The translations under genes and the position numbers were made by a program. Positions 33,846-42,890 of a stretch of DNA of 44,836 nt are shown here, in pieces. The notes beneath the pieces are model-generated. The model saw only the letters and a list, made by a program, of their open reading frames with translations. It searched no databases and was not told the DNA's origin. The first letter of the stretch is position 1; each line of letters starts with the position of its first letter. Location of the stretch: assembly GCA_025965975.1 (NCBI GenBank), contig JAOPVX010000372.1, positions 1 through 44,836 on the forward strand, given 5' to 3'. Origin of the DNA: Mycobacterium sp. Its GTDB lineage: Bacteria; Actinomycetota; Actinomycetes; Mycobacteriales; Mycobacteriaceae.

Positions 33846-35633
33846 ATGGATACAGTGACCGACCGCGAAAGCAGCAACGACGTGCCAGCTGCGCCGGACG
33901 ATAACGGGCATGCCGAGCCGCCAACGCCCCCCGCGCCGAGTCGGCCGGCCCCGCCCCAGACACCACCGCGGCCGAACGTGCCGCCGCCACCCCCGCACGC
34001 GGCACCGGCTCCGCCGCCATGGGAGCGTCAGCAATCCGGGTTGGGGACGGCCGACGCGGATCCTTCTGCAGCGCATACTGGTTCGTACCAGGGCCCTGCG
34101 GGACCACCGAACTATTACGGTGTCGAGAGTTCGTCGCCGCCGCGACACGACGAGGGTCGCGGAGGACCCGCTGATGTTGAGCGACCGCCCGCACCTCCGC
34201 GTGAGGAACCGCAGGCGCAGCGTGCCGATCCCGAACGCTCCGGACCGCCAACGGGCGGGCGGTCCCTCGTACCGCCCGGCGATGGTCGCCAAGGGCCGCC
34301 GCCCGTCGACCGCGGTGCACCGGGCGAGGAGCGCCAGGGCCGCGGGCAGGAGACCGAGCGCGCGGGCCCGCCGGTGAGCGGACAGCATGATCCGCCGAGC
34401 GGTGACCGGAGCGGGGCCACCGAGGTGTACTCGCGCCGCGACTTCGGCCCGCCACCGTTTCGGGATACCGCCGAGGGCCGGACACCCCCTCGCGAAGCAC
34501 CGCAGGCCCGCCCCGGCCGCCCCTCGGTGGCCGACCCGGGTCCGCAGCGGTCGGGCGGCCCTGCTCCGGCCCAACGCGGCGAGCCGCGCCCGTCGCAGTG
34601 GGCCCCTGCCCGGCCCGGGCCGGGTGAGCCGGGCCGCCGCCCCGAGCAGCGGGGCGCGGAGCCTGCCGCGGCGAGCCCGGGGAATTGGTCGTACTCAGAT
34701 CAGATCCGCAGCAGCGAGCTGGTGCCCACCCGCAAGGTGCCGCCCTCGCGCGGCTGGCGCCGCGCCGTGCTCCAAGGCACCTTCGGGCTGCTCAACCTCG
34801 GGCAGTCCCCCGATGAGCGGCGCCAGGCAGAGCTGGAGGCCAAGGTCCGCTCGCTGCTGCGCGGCCGCTACAAGGTCGGCGTGCTTGGCAAGGGCGGCAC
34901 CGGCAAGACCACCATCGCCGCCAGCGTGGGATCGATCTTCGCCGAGCTGCGCCAGGAGGACCGGGTGGTGGCCATCGACGCCGACACCGCGTTCGGCAAA
35001 CTCGGCAGCCGCATCGACCCCAACGTCGCCGGTTCCTACTGGGAGCTGGCAGCCGACCAGTACCTGAACACCTTCGCCGACATGCGGACCCGGGTCGGCA
35101 ACAACACCTCCGGGCTGTTTGTGCTGGCCGGTGAAACCTCCACCGCGCGCCGGCGGGTATTGGACGCGGCGATCTACCGCGAGGCCACCTCACGGCTGGA
35201 CAACCACTTCACGATCTCCATCGTCGATTGCGGTTCGACGATGGATTCTCCTGTGACACAAGAGGTGTTGGCGGATCTGGATGCGCTGGTCGTGGTGTCC
35301 TCGCCGTGGGTGGACGGCGCGTCGGCGGCCGGTCAGACGATGGACTGGCTGGCCGAAAACGGCTACACCGGCCTGCTGCACCGCACCGTGGTGGTGCTCA
35401 ACGACTCTGACGGCCACGCCGACAGGAAAACCCGCGCCACATTGACCGAATATTTCAGCCGTCACGGCCAAACCGTGATCGAGTTGCCGTTCGACGGGCA
35501 CCTGCGCCCCGGCGGGGTGATCGACATCGACAACGAACTCGACCGGCTGACCCGCCGGCGGCTTCTCGAGATCGCCGCGTCGATCGCCGAGCACTTCCCG
35601 GCCACCACCGACGCGACGCGGGACCGCCGATGA
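33846..35633 (+). CDS. EspI/Rv3888c-like ATPase with proline-rich N-terminus
   Basis: A 595-residue cytosolic protein. Residues 1-330 are disordered, rich in Pro, Arg, Gly and Glu (PPRPNVPPPPPHAAPAPPP; many EER and GPP groups). The C-terminal third is a MinD/ParA-type NTPase: Walker A GKGGTGKTT (residues 348-356), VVAIDADTAFGKLGSRID, then IVDCGSTMDSPVTQEVLADL and LDALVVVSSPWVDGASAAG. The family regulates ESX secretion according to energy state in ESX-1 (EspI). ATG 33846 or GTG 33855 could start it; GTG has the better ribosome site (AGGATGGA). It overlaps eccD by ATGA. Confidence 0.88.
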   Translation: MDTVTDRESSNDVPAAPDDNGHAEPPTPPAPSRPAPPQTPPRPNVPPPPPHAAPAPPPWERQQSGLGTADADPSAAHTGSYQGPAGPPNYYGVESSSPPRHDEGRGGPADVERPPAPPREEPQAQRADPERSGPPTGGRSLVPPGDGRQGPPPVDRGAPGEERQGRGQETERAGPPVSGQHDPPSGDRSGATEVYSRRDFGPPPFRDTAEGRTPPREAPQARPGRPSVADPGPQRSGGPAPAQRGEPRPSQWAPARPGPGEPGRRPEQRGAEPAAASPGNWSYSDQIRSSELVPTRKVPPSRGWRRAVLQGTFGLLNLGQSPDERRQAELEAKVRSLLRGRYKVGVLGKGGTGKTTIAASVGSIFAELRQEDRVVAIDADTAFGKLGSRIDPNVAGSYWELAADQYLNTFADMRTRVGNNTSGLFVLAGETSTARRRVLDAAIYREATSRLDNHFTISIVDCGSTMDSPVTQEVLADLDALVVVSSPWVDGASAAGQTMDWLAENGYTGLLHRTVVVLNDSDGHADRKTRATLTEYFSRHGQTVIELPFDGHLRPGGVIDIDNELDRLTRRRLLEIAASIAEHFPATTDATRDRR

Positions 35634-37147
35634 CGGCGGTTCGGCCGGGCTACCCGTCCCCGTCGCCGTCGGCCGGCGACGCACCGCTGGTGCCGTCGTC
35701 GTGCCGGGTGTCGATCCTGGTCGGCGACTCCCACCAGATCGACCTCGTGCTGCCCTCGGCGGTCCCGCTGTCTGCACTGGCCGACGCCACCCGCGACGCG
35801 GCGAACCGGATCCTGCGCACCCGCGGCGATGATGAGCTGGCGCGCGGCTCATACGAGTTCACCCGGGTGGCCGGCATGACCGCGTTGGCCGCCGACCTGT
35901 CGCTGGCCGCCCAGGGCGTCGCCGACGGCGAGCTGCTGGCGTTGATTCCCGCCGGGGCCGCGCAGCGCTACGGACCCAACATCGAAAACGTCTCGACCGC
36001 GCTCGCGCGTTTCGCGCAGGAGCATTTCCCGGTCGTGTCTGCCCGCGATGCGGTCGCGGTGGGCGCGGCGCTGACCGCGACGGCCTTGGCGGTGGCGGCT
36101 GTGATCGTATGGCGGCTGCGGTGGGCCAGCGACGGCAACTGGGTGCCCGCGGCGGTGTTCGCCGCAGCCGCGGCGGTGCTGATCGTCGCGGCGTTGGTGT
36201 GCTCACGCACGGCTGCGCAACGTTCCGTTGTCGACGGCACCGCCTGGGCCGGTCTGCTCGCCGCCGCGCTTGCCGGGGCCACCGGCCCACACGGCGCCAA
36301 TCCTTCTGCCCCGCACGCCTTTCTAGCGTCCCTGGTGACGATCGTCGGCGCGTTGATGCTGGCGCGGTTCACAGGGCGACATCAGACGGTGGCCGCGGCG
36401 GTGATCACGGTGGCGGCGGTGGGGTTGGGCGCTGCGGCGGTGCGGATGTTCTTCGAGGTGCCAGGGCAGCGCATCGCGATCGTGATGCTGATCGCCGTGC
36501 TAGTGGCCGCACGGGCGGCGCCAACGATGGGGCTGTGGATGGCAAAGGTGCCGCGGCAGAGTTTCGGCTCGATCACCGGGCGTGACCTGTTCGCCCGCGC
36601 GCCCGGCCAACCCGAGGACACGGTGTCCCCGGTCGAGTCGGCCGCTCACGACGTTACATTGCGCGGCGAGCAGGTCGCCGAGGTGGCGCGGCGGTCCAAC
36701 CGGGTGCTGACCGGAACGCTACTGGGCGTCGGCGCGGTGGCGCTGGTGTCGTCGTGGTTCGCCATCGCACCGGGACGCGGCAGTCAGTGGCCGTCGGTCA
36801 CCGTGGTCGCCGTCATCGCGCTCATTCTGGTGTTGCGCGCGCGGGCTTTTCGGGACCGGCGCCACGCGATCACGGTGGTATGCGCGGCGTCGCTGTCGCT
36901 GATCGCGGTCCCCGCGCACTACGGGCTGCACGCAGCGCCGACGGACACCGCGACCGGGCTGTGGGCTGCCGGCGCGGTGCTGGCGGTGGCCCTTGCCGGC
37001 CTGATCGCCGGTGCCACCGTGCCGACCCACATCTTCTCCCCACCGGTGCGCCAGGTGGTGGAGTATGTCGAATACGTCCTGATGGCACTGGTGATTCCGT
37101 TCTCCGCGTGGGCGATCGGGCTGCTGCACTACATCAGGTATCACTGA
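35630..37147 (+). CDS. eccD2: EccD, ESX membrane channel component
   Basis: A 505-residue membrane protein. Residues 25-115 form the ubiquitin-like cytoplasmic domain (CRVSILVGDSHQIDLVLPSA). About 11 membrane helices follow from residue 140 (AVAVGAALTATALAVAAVIV and others) to the end. It forms the dimeric basket in the ESX pore. ATG 35630 overlaps the stop of the MinD-like gene, and its own TGA (37145-37147) overlaps the mycP start, so translation is coupled. Symbol by ESX type. Confidence 0.9.
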   Translation: MTAVRPGYPSPSPSAGDAPLVPSSCRVSILVGDSHQIDLVLPSAVPLSALADATRDAANRILRTRGDDELARGSYEFTRVAGMTALAADLSLAAQGVADGELLALIPAGAAQRYGPNIENVSTALARFAQEHFPVVSARDAVAVGAALTATALAVAAVIVWRLRWASDGNWVPAAVFAAAAAVLIVAALVCSRTAAQRSVVDGTAWAGLLAAALAGATGPHGANPSAPHAFLASLVTIVGALMLARFTGRHQTVAAAVITVAAVGLGAAAVRMFFEVPGQRIAIVMLIAVLVAARAAPTMGLWMAKVPRQSFGSITGRDLFARAPGQPEDTVSPVESAAHDVTLRGEQVAEVARRSNRVLTGTLLGVGAVALVSSWFAIAPGRGSQWPSVTVVAVIALILVLRARAFRDRRHAITVVCAASLSLIAVPAHYGLHAAPTDTATGLWAAGAVLAVALAGLIAGATVPTHIFSPPVRQVVEYVEYVLMALVIPFSAWAIGLLHYIRYH

Positions 37148-38784
37148 TGCGCGCACGCACGACTGCGGCCGCGTTCGGCGCGATCGCACTGCTGTCGGCC
37201 AACCTCGTGGCCCCACCGGCCGCGCTGGCCGTCGCCCCTCCGGTCATCGACCCGGGCGCGCTGCCGCCCAACGACCCGCCGGGTCCGACCGAGGAGATGA
37301 AACAGAACAAGGCGTGCGTAACGCCGGTGGTGATCGCCGACCCCGACGTGGGCCAACCTCCGCCGGGCAACGCGATGCTCGACATCAGAGCTGCCTGGCA
37401 GTACTCCACCGGCGCGGGGGTGTCCGTCGCGCTCATCGATACCGGGGTGACCCCGAATCCGCGGTTTCCCAGCCTGTTTCCCGGCGGGGACTATGTGATG
37501 GGGCTGCCGGGCGGCGGGCTGACCGACTGTGAGAGTCACGGCACCGTCGTTGCTTCGATCATCGGCGCCGCACCGTCCAACCCGGCCGAGAAGCCCACCC
37601 CACGCCCGGCCGGCGCCGGGGCGCCACCGCCGCCGCCCGATGTTCCAGCCAACCCGGCACCGACCGTCGCCCCACCGCCGCCGCCGAAGGCCTCGACGGT
37701 GACCGTCACCGCACCACCACCACCACCACCACCCCCGCCTGCCGAGCCGCCACCAGACACCCCACCGGCGGCCGGCCCTGGTGATCCCGGCGGCCCGCAG
37801 CCGCTGGTGGGTGGCCCGCCGCCGGGCGGCCCCGACGGCGTGGTGGGAGTGGCCCCCGACGCGACGCTGGTCTCCATCCGGCAGTCCTCGACCGCATTCG
37901 GGCCGGCACGCCCGGACCCCAATGACCCGGATCAGTTGCGGCGCAAGGCCGGTGACATCCTGACGCTGGCCCGCGCGATCCGCCACGCCGCCGATCTCGG
38001 CGTCAAGGTGATCAACATCTCGGTCGCCTCATGCATCAACGCCGCGACCCCGGTGAACCAGGACGCGCTGGGTGCGGCGATCCGCTACGCCGTGGTGGAC
38101 AAGGACATCGTGGTCGTGGCGGCGGCCGGAAACCGCGGGGAGACCTCCGATTGCGGGCAGAACCCGGCGTTCAATCCGTTGGATCCCCACGATCCCCGCG
38201 ACTGGGCCGGCGTGCGCACCATCGTATCCCCGGCGTGGTTCTCCGATTACGTGCTCACCGTCGGCGCGGTCACTCCCGACGGGCAGCCGCTGCCCGATTC
38301 CATCAACGGGCCGTGGGTGTCGGTGGCCGCGCCGGGCTGGCGCATCATGGGGCTGTCCAACACCAACGGCGCCGCGGTCAATGCCCAGCCCGATCGCGAC
38401 CCTGGATTGGGCAACAATTTCTGGGGCACCAGCTTCTCAGCCGCCTACGTGTCCGGAGTGGTCGCGCTGGTGCGTGCGAAGTTCCCGAATCTGACGGCGC
38501 GACAGGTGATGCGCCGCATCACCGAGACCGCCCACAACCCGGCCCGCGGGGTGGACAACGCAGTCGGGTTCGGCATCGTGGACCCGGTCGCCGCACTGAC
38601 CTTCGACGTCGACGCGGGCGACCCCAAGCCCCTGGAACACCTGAGGGCTGACCTGTATGTGCCGCCCGCACCGCCCGGACCCGACCTGCGACCCCGTAAC
38701 ACCGCCCTGGTCGGCGGGGCCGCCGTGCTGGTGCTGGCCGGGACCATCGCGGCGGTCGTCGGCGTGCGAAGGCGGATGTCGTGA
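37147..38784 (+). CDS. mycP2: MycP mycosin, ESX-associated subtilisin-like protease
   Basis: A 545-residue exported serine protease tethered by one C-terminal helix (AVLVLAGTIAAVVGV) with a basic tail RRRMS. Signal peptide from MRARTTAAAFGAIALLSANL to about residue 30. Catalytic triad: Asp98 (ALIDTGV), His131 (CESHGTVVAS), Ser429 (WGTSFSAAYVSG); the oxyanion Asn is in AAAGNRGET. Between His131 and the GVVGVAPDATL segment is a Pro-rich loop of about 95 residues (PPPPPPAEPPPDTPP), which accounts for the size; M. tuberculosis MycP2 (about 550) is also long. Mycosins stabilise the ESX pore and cleave substrates. ATG 37147 overlaps the eccD stop; the upstream frame extension is inside eccD and rejected. 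Confidence 0.93.
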   Translation: MRARTTAAAFGAIALLSANLVAPPAALAVAPPVIDPGALPPNDPPGPTEEMKQNKACVTPVVIADPDVGQPPPGNAMLDIRAAWQYSTGAGVSVALIDTGVTPNPRFPSLFPGGDYVMGLPGGGLTDCESHGTVVASIIGAAPSNPAEKPTPRPAGAGAPPPPPDVPANPAPTVAPPPPPKASTVTVTAPPPPPPPPPAEPPPDTPPAAGPGDPGGPQPLVGGPPPGGPDGVVGVAPDATLVSIRQSSTAFGPARPDPNDPDQLRRKAGDILTLARAIRHAADLGVKVINISVASCINAATPVNQDALGAAIRYAVVDKDIVVVAAAGNRGETSDCGQNPAFNPLDPHDPRDWAGVRTIVSPAWFSDYVLTVGAVTPDGQPLPDSINGPWVSVAAPGWRIMGLSNTNGAAVNAQPDRDPGLGNNFWGTSFSAAYVSGVVALVRAKFPNLTARQVMRRITETAHNPARGVDNAVGFGIVDPVAALTFDVDAGDPKPLEHLRADLYVPPAPPGPDLRPRNTALVGGAAVLVLAGTIAAVVGVRRRMS

Positions 38785-40511
38785 AGGAACGTGTGCTCGG
38801 CGTACGCGCGGCGCTGCCCGTGGTGGTGGGGACCGAGATCATCGCCATCGGTGCCTTCATCGGGCTTGCGCCGCGTCGGTTCGGCTGGTGGCCGGCCGCG
38901 GTGATCACCGCGGCGGCGTTCGTGCTGATGGTGGTGACGGTGTACCGGCGCAACCTGCCCGGCTGGATCGCCGCGCTGATGCGGTGGCGCTCACGGCGGC
39001 GCCGGCGCGAACAGGCCGCGGCCGCCGTCGATGTCACGCAGGGCAACATCGTCTGCGGGGTGCGCGTCGATGCCTACGAGGCCATCACGATGGTGGCCAT
39101 CACCGGGCGGGCGTACACCCCAACGTTTTTGCGCGGATCGGCGGTGTCGCTGACCACGAACGTCCTGCCGCTTGATGTGCTCACCGGACTACTCGACCAG
39201 CCCGGCGGGCTCAAACTGGCCGGCATCGACGTGGTGTCCTCGGGGCAGCGGGTGCGCCGCGGCGCCGGCTATCCGCCGCTGTATTCGACGTTGCTGGCCG
39301 ACCGACCCGCGGCGGGGCGGCGCGATACCCGCCTGATCGTGCGCCTCGATCTGACCGACTCGGTGGGAGGCCTGTCGTATCGCACGTCGATCGGTGCGGC
39401 TGCGGCGGCCGCTACCGAGCGCATCATCAATGCCCTTCTGCAGGAAGGGATCCGGGCTGGCGCCTTATCGGCGGCGGAGCTAGACGCCGCGTTGGAGGAG
39501 CTGTCCGCCGGGCTTGCCGACGCGCCGCAACCGCCCGCACCCGGGGACGAGGTAGACGGAGACGTTGACGCGCGGGTGCCGGCCTTGGCCGGGGCTTCCT
39601 CGGGTGCCAGCAGCGCGGGGCGTCGTGGTGTCGGCGGGCCGGCACGGCGAGCGCCCATCGATGTGGGGTGGCGCACGGTCAATGCGCGCCCGGGGCATCT
39701 GACGACGTATTACTTTTCCCCGCAAGACATCACCACCGCTGCGCTGCATCAGATGTGGGCGCTGCGCAGCGATCACGTCGTGCAGGTCACCAGCCTGTCC
39801 AAGCGGCGCCGCGTGGCACCCGACGGTGGTGGGCCGGTGATGGTGTCGGCGATGGTGCGCACCAACGACCCGCAGCGTCCGCAGCAGCCGCCCACGCTGT
39901 ATCTGAATACCCTGCCCGGCGACCAGTTCGACGCGGCGCTGCGGGCGGCGCCGATCCCGCGGCCACGGTTGCGGCTGCCGCAACGGGCGTTGGGGGATCC
40001 TGACGAGTTGGTGATCCCGATCGGGCCGACCGGCATCCTGGTCGGCGCCGCGCTGCGCGACGACCCGCACGCGACTGTCACGATCCAGCGCGACGACATG
40101 ATCATGTGGGCGCTGACCGACCCCCAGCGCGCCACCCGGGTCGTGATGGATACCTCTGACTTCTACGTGCGCCAGCTGTTGCTGCGCGCCGCGGCGGTGG
40201 GAGAGCGCATCGCGATCTACTCCAACTCACCGCAGCGCTGGGTTGCGTTGTCGCAGCCCAACATCGCTATCGTCGAGCGGCGCCGGGCACCCGAGTTCGT
40301 CCCGACGATCATCGTCAACGACCGTCCGGTGGCGCTCCCTTCGACGGGTCTGTCATCTACGGTCGTGGCGTTGGGCCAGGCTGATCGCGGCCCCGCACCC
40401 GACATCCGGTTCGTGCAGACCTCGCGCTCGACGGTGCGGATCACCTCCGGCGCTTACGATCTCGACGTTGCGATCGTGGCGTTCCGGCAGGAGCAGGCGT
40501 GGACGGGATGA
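38781..40511 (+). CDS. eccE2: EccE, ESX membrane core component
   Basis: A 576-residue protein with two N-terminal membrane helices (LPVVVGTEIIAIGAFIGLAP and WWPAAVITAAAFVLMVVTVY) and a long hydrophilic domain on the periplasmic or cytoplasmic side. Family marks: RNLPGWIAALMRWRSRRR after helix 2 and the glycosyltransferase-like region LRSDHVVQVTSLSKRRR. A Gly/Ala-rich linker near residue 265-300 and the region with GYPPLYSTLLADRPAAG are family-like. GTG 38781 overlaps the mycP stop (GTGA), so translation is coupled. EccE is the last gene of the operon; an eccA gene usually found next to it is not here. Confidence 0.88.
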   Translation: MKERVLGVRAALPVVVGTEIIAIGAFIGLAPRRFGWWPAAVITAAAFVLMVVTVYRRNLPGWIAALMRWRSRRRRREQAAAAVDVTQGNIVCGVRVDAYEAITMVAITGRAYTPTFLRGSAVSLTTNVLPLDVLTGLLDQPGGLKLAGIDVVSSGQRVRRGAGYPPLYSTLLADRPAAGRRDTRLIVRLDLTDSVGGLSYRTSIGAAAAAATERIINALLQEGIRAGALSAAELDAALEELSAGLADAPQPPAPGDEVDGDVDARVPALAGASSGASSAGRRGVGGPARRAPIDVGWRTVNARPGHLTTYYFSPQDITTAALHQMWALRSDHVVQVTSLSKRRRVAPDGGGPVMVSAMVRTNDPQRPQQPPTLYLNTLPGDQFDAALRAAPIPRPRLRLPQRALGDPDELVIPIGPTGILVGAALRDDPHATVTIQRDDMIMWALTDPQRATRVVMDTSDFYVRQLLLRAAAVGERIAIYSNSPQRWVALSQPNIAIVERRRAPEFVPTIIVNDRPVALPSTGLSSTVVALGQADRGPAPDIRFVQTSRSTVRITSGAYDLDVAIVAFRQEQAWTG

Positions 40512-40832
40512 GGGTGGTGTGGCGCCCGTTGTCAGTTCTCAAACTGGATGTCATCGTCTCAATTTCAATGTCATCGCGATGTCATAAATGACACGAAAGT
40601 GAGAATCGGGGGCCAACACCTCGCGGACGGCCTGGCGGCGGGGCGCCGGGGCCTCGGCGTGGGTTCCGTCAACACGGTCTCGAAATAGACGAGTTATGAG
40701 AGTCTCGAAAGTCAGTCGCAATTCCTGCCCGGCTCGGTTGCCCCGTGAGCGGATCTGGTCGAGATACGAACTATCGCAGGCCGATCGATCACCGTTAACG
40801 CGTTACCGCGGCATGGGGCGTTAGGCCGGAGT
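40512..40832. other. Intergenic stretch with an IS21-like end and a relict frame
   Basis: From 40530 the sequence starts TGTCAGTTCTCAAACTGGAT and carries spaced repeats of ATGTCATCG (40547-40556, 40567-40576, and 40578-40586). TGTCA ends with inner repeats are typical of IS21-group elements. On the reverse strand an open frame without a start (40802 down to TGA 40551-40553, 83 codons) reads LDQIRSRGNRAGQELRLTFE and EVLAPDSHFRVIYDIAMTL, possibly the end of a lost gene. No complete element is present. Confidence 0.35.
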
Positions 40833-42890
40833 TCAACACATCGGAAGTGAACACTTGGGTGCCCGTGGTGCGGGTGCCGGACGTGGCTCCGGAGCCGGTC
40901 GCGGGGCAGGAGGCGGCGCCTCGCGTACGGGCGGTGCCTGTCGGACGGGCTGCTGCCGGGCGGGCGCCTGTGGAGGAGGCGCTTGGTGGACGGGCGCCTG
41001 TCGGATCGGGGCCTCTGGAGCAGGAGCCTGGACCTCGGGAGCCGGAGCGTGCTGCGCCGGTGGTTCCGGAGCGGTCGGCTGCTGCGGTGGCTCTTGCTGT
41101 ATCGGTGTCGCTGGGCGGGTTCGCGGTTCCGATTCCGGCGCCTGCGGTACGGGATTGGCCTGGTGAGGCGCCGAGTCCTCGCCGGGAGGAGTCACCGCGG
41201 GGTTGGGTGGGGTCACCGGTATCTGTTCGGCTGGTGGCGCCCCGGCGGGGTTCGGAGAGCCAGCCTTCGGCGGGATCGCCGTCGGCGCCGAGGAAGGATT
41301 GGGGTCCCTTCGCGGCGCAATGTTCGCCGGTGTGGGCTCCGGCTTTCCCCGCGGTTGGGCGACTGTCGGCGGTGTGTAGACGGGCACCGGCGAAAGCTTG
41401 GGTGCGATAAACCCGGGTGACACCTTCGACGGCGGCGTAGTTGGCACGGACGCCGTCAATGCCGGTGGCGCAAAGGATGTTTGGTGGTCTGCTGCGGGCG
41501 TGGCGGTTCGCTTCACAAGTGTGGACGGTGGCGGCGACCCGATGGAGATGGTGGTCCGCGGCGCGAGTTCCTTGGTGAAGTCGCGGGCGGATTTGTCCGC
41601 GAGGTCCTTCATCAGTGACCCGGAGTTGCTTGTCGCCGTGTCGTGTAAGATGAACTGCGCCAGTGAGGCATTCAGGTTCACCACCGGGGACGAGGCGTGG
41701 ATGTCGACGTCGGTGACTGACTTGGTGCTGGTCGACGCGGTGGCCAGCGGTGCCCAGTCGCGCTTGCGCGGATCGTGCCAATCCCGGCTCATGTTCCAGT
41801 TTTGGTACAGGTTCGGGTTGAATCCGTGGGCGAGGTCCCACTGCGTGCGGTGGTACACCGGGTCGTCGTTCTGGAACTTCCACTGGTAGTACTGCTCGTA
41901 CGGGTGGTGACTGTTGTACCAGTCCTGATTGCGTGGGTCACCGGGGTGATCGCGGCGTTGGCCCCATTCGTTGGAGCCGTCGCGGTCCCCGCCGTTGCGG
42001 TCGTAGCCTGCCCAGTTGTAACCCGACCAGTTGTAGCCCCAGCGGTCATAGCCCCATCGGTCGTAGCCCCAGCGGTCGTACCCCCACCGGTCGAAGCCTA
42101 GGAAGTCGAATCCGTACTGGTTGTAGCCGCTGAGGTCGTAGTTGTACCAGTCGGTTGGGTTGTAGCCGTAGAGCTGTCCCCACGACGGGTCGTAGTAACC
42201 CAGGTCGTCGAGGTTCGGTGTCAGCGGAGGACCGTAGGGCTGCGGCCAGCCGTCCGGAGGGGCATCCGGAACATCGGGCGGCGGTGAGACGAAGTCGTCG
42301 GGTGCCACGCTCCCGGACTCATCCGAGATCGGGTATCCCCAGGTGGGCGCGCTCGCGCTCGTCGGCGCCGCATCCGGTGTCTGCGGCGGGTTGCCCGGGT
42401 CGGCGGCCGGCGGAGGTGGTGCTGGCAGCGCAGGCAGTTGCTGCACCGAATCGGGCGTGTACTGCAGAAGTTGTTGTGTCAGTTGCAAATAGAGGTTCTG
42501 CAGGCTGGTCCGCTGAGGTGATGGTGACAGGTAGTCCAAGTCCTGCTTGGCCTGATTGAGTGACGTGCGAGCGTCGGTCAGCTGATCGGGCGTGGGCTGC
42601 TGCCCGCCGCCGAGGATGTCCTGTGCCTTCTTCAGATCGTTGACGACAGCGGTCAGGGCGACGTCTTGCGCATGCTCGGGAAAGACCGCCTTCTCGGCAC
42701 CCCACAGAGCGCCTCCCGGTGAGGTCTCGTACGTGGCGCCCAGTACACCCGCGACGAGTAACACGGCCAATCCGCCGGCGACGGCGGTCTTGCCGCGGCG
42801 CGAGCGCGGTATCAGCCTGCGCCACCGTGACGCAGGCTCGGCCGACGGCATTTCGTTCTCGCGGGCGGGTGGAGGACTGGGAGTCGTCAT
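40833..42890 (-). CDS. Membrane protein with anti-sigma-like outer domain, aromatic repeats and Pro-rich tail
   Basis: A 685-residue protein. A cytoplasmic head (1-31) precedes one membrane helix (TAVAGGLAVLLVAGVLGATY, about 35-54). The first outer part, SPGGALWGAEKAVFPEHAQD with a helical stretch to LLQYTPDS (to about 147), resembles the extracellular part of RsdA-like anti-sigma factors. Then a Pro-rich linker; a Tyr/Trp/Gly-rich region (about 225-345) with nine tandem five-residue units of the form [DN]xxG[YF] (252-296), four being DRWGY; and a Pro/Ala/Gln tail (500-685) ending CSLPMC. No kinase or enzyme motif. Ribosome site GAGGAGG lies about 6 bases before ATG 42890. Probably a surface or wall-spanning protein; function unknown. 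Confidence 0.7.
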   Translation of the reverse strand: MTTPSPPPARENEMPSAEPASRWRRLIPRSRRGKTAVAGGLAVLLVAGVLGATYETSPGGALWGAEKAVFPEHAQDVALTAVVNDLKKAQDILGGGQQPTPDQLTDARTSLNQAKQDLDYLSPSPQRTSLQNLYLQLTQQLLQYTPDSVQQLPALPAPPPPAADPGNPPQTPDAAPTSASAPTWGYPISDESGSVAPDDFVSPPPDVPDAPPDGWPQPYGPPLTPNLDDLGYYDPSWGQLYGYNPTDWYNYDLSGYNQYGFDFLGFDRWGYDRWGYDRWGYDRWGYNWSGYNWAGYDRNGGDRDGSNEWGQRRDHPGDPRNQDWYNSHHPYEQYYQWKFQNDDPVYHRTQWDLAHGFNPNLYQNWNMSRDWHDPRKRDWAPLATASTSTKSVTDVDIHASSPVVNLNASLAQFILHDTATSNSGSLMKDLADKSARDFTKELAPRTTISIGSPPPSTLVKRTATPAADHQTSFAPPALTASVPTTPPSKVSPGFIAPKLSPVPVYTPPTVAQPRGKPEPTPANIAPRRDPNPSSAPTAIPPKAGSPNPAGAPPAEQIPVTPPNPAVTPPGEDSAPHQANPVPQAPESEPRTRPATPIQQEPPQQPTAPEPPAQHAPAPEVQAPAPEAPIRQAPVHQAPPPQAPARQQPVRQAPPVREAPPPAPRPAPEPRPAPAPRAPKCSLPMC
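42003..42137 (-). repeat. 15-base tandem repeat coding for [DN]xxG[YF] units
   Basis: Nine in-frame units within the 685-residue protein: DLSGY, NQYGF, DFLGF, four DRWGY, NWSGY, NWAGY. The four DRWGY copies differ at several third codon positions, so the repeat is kept at the protein level and is not a very fresh slippage product. Confidence 0.85.

Noticed and set aside
33708-34574. Long reverse frames against the MinD-like gene
   Set aside because: These are shadows produced by the Pro/Arg/Gly-rich codons of the real gene.
36754-37146. N-terminal extension of the mycosin
   Set aside because: It lies within eccD in another frame; the signal peptide starts at 37147.
37680-37770. CRISPR-like or simple-repeat signal in the mycosin
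   Set aside because: The repeat is just proline codons (CCA/CCG/CCC) with no spacers.
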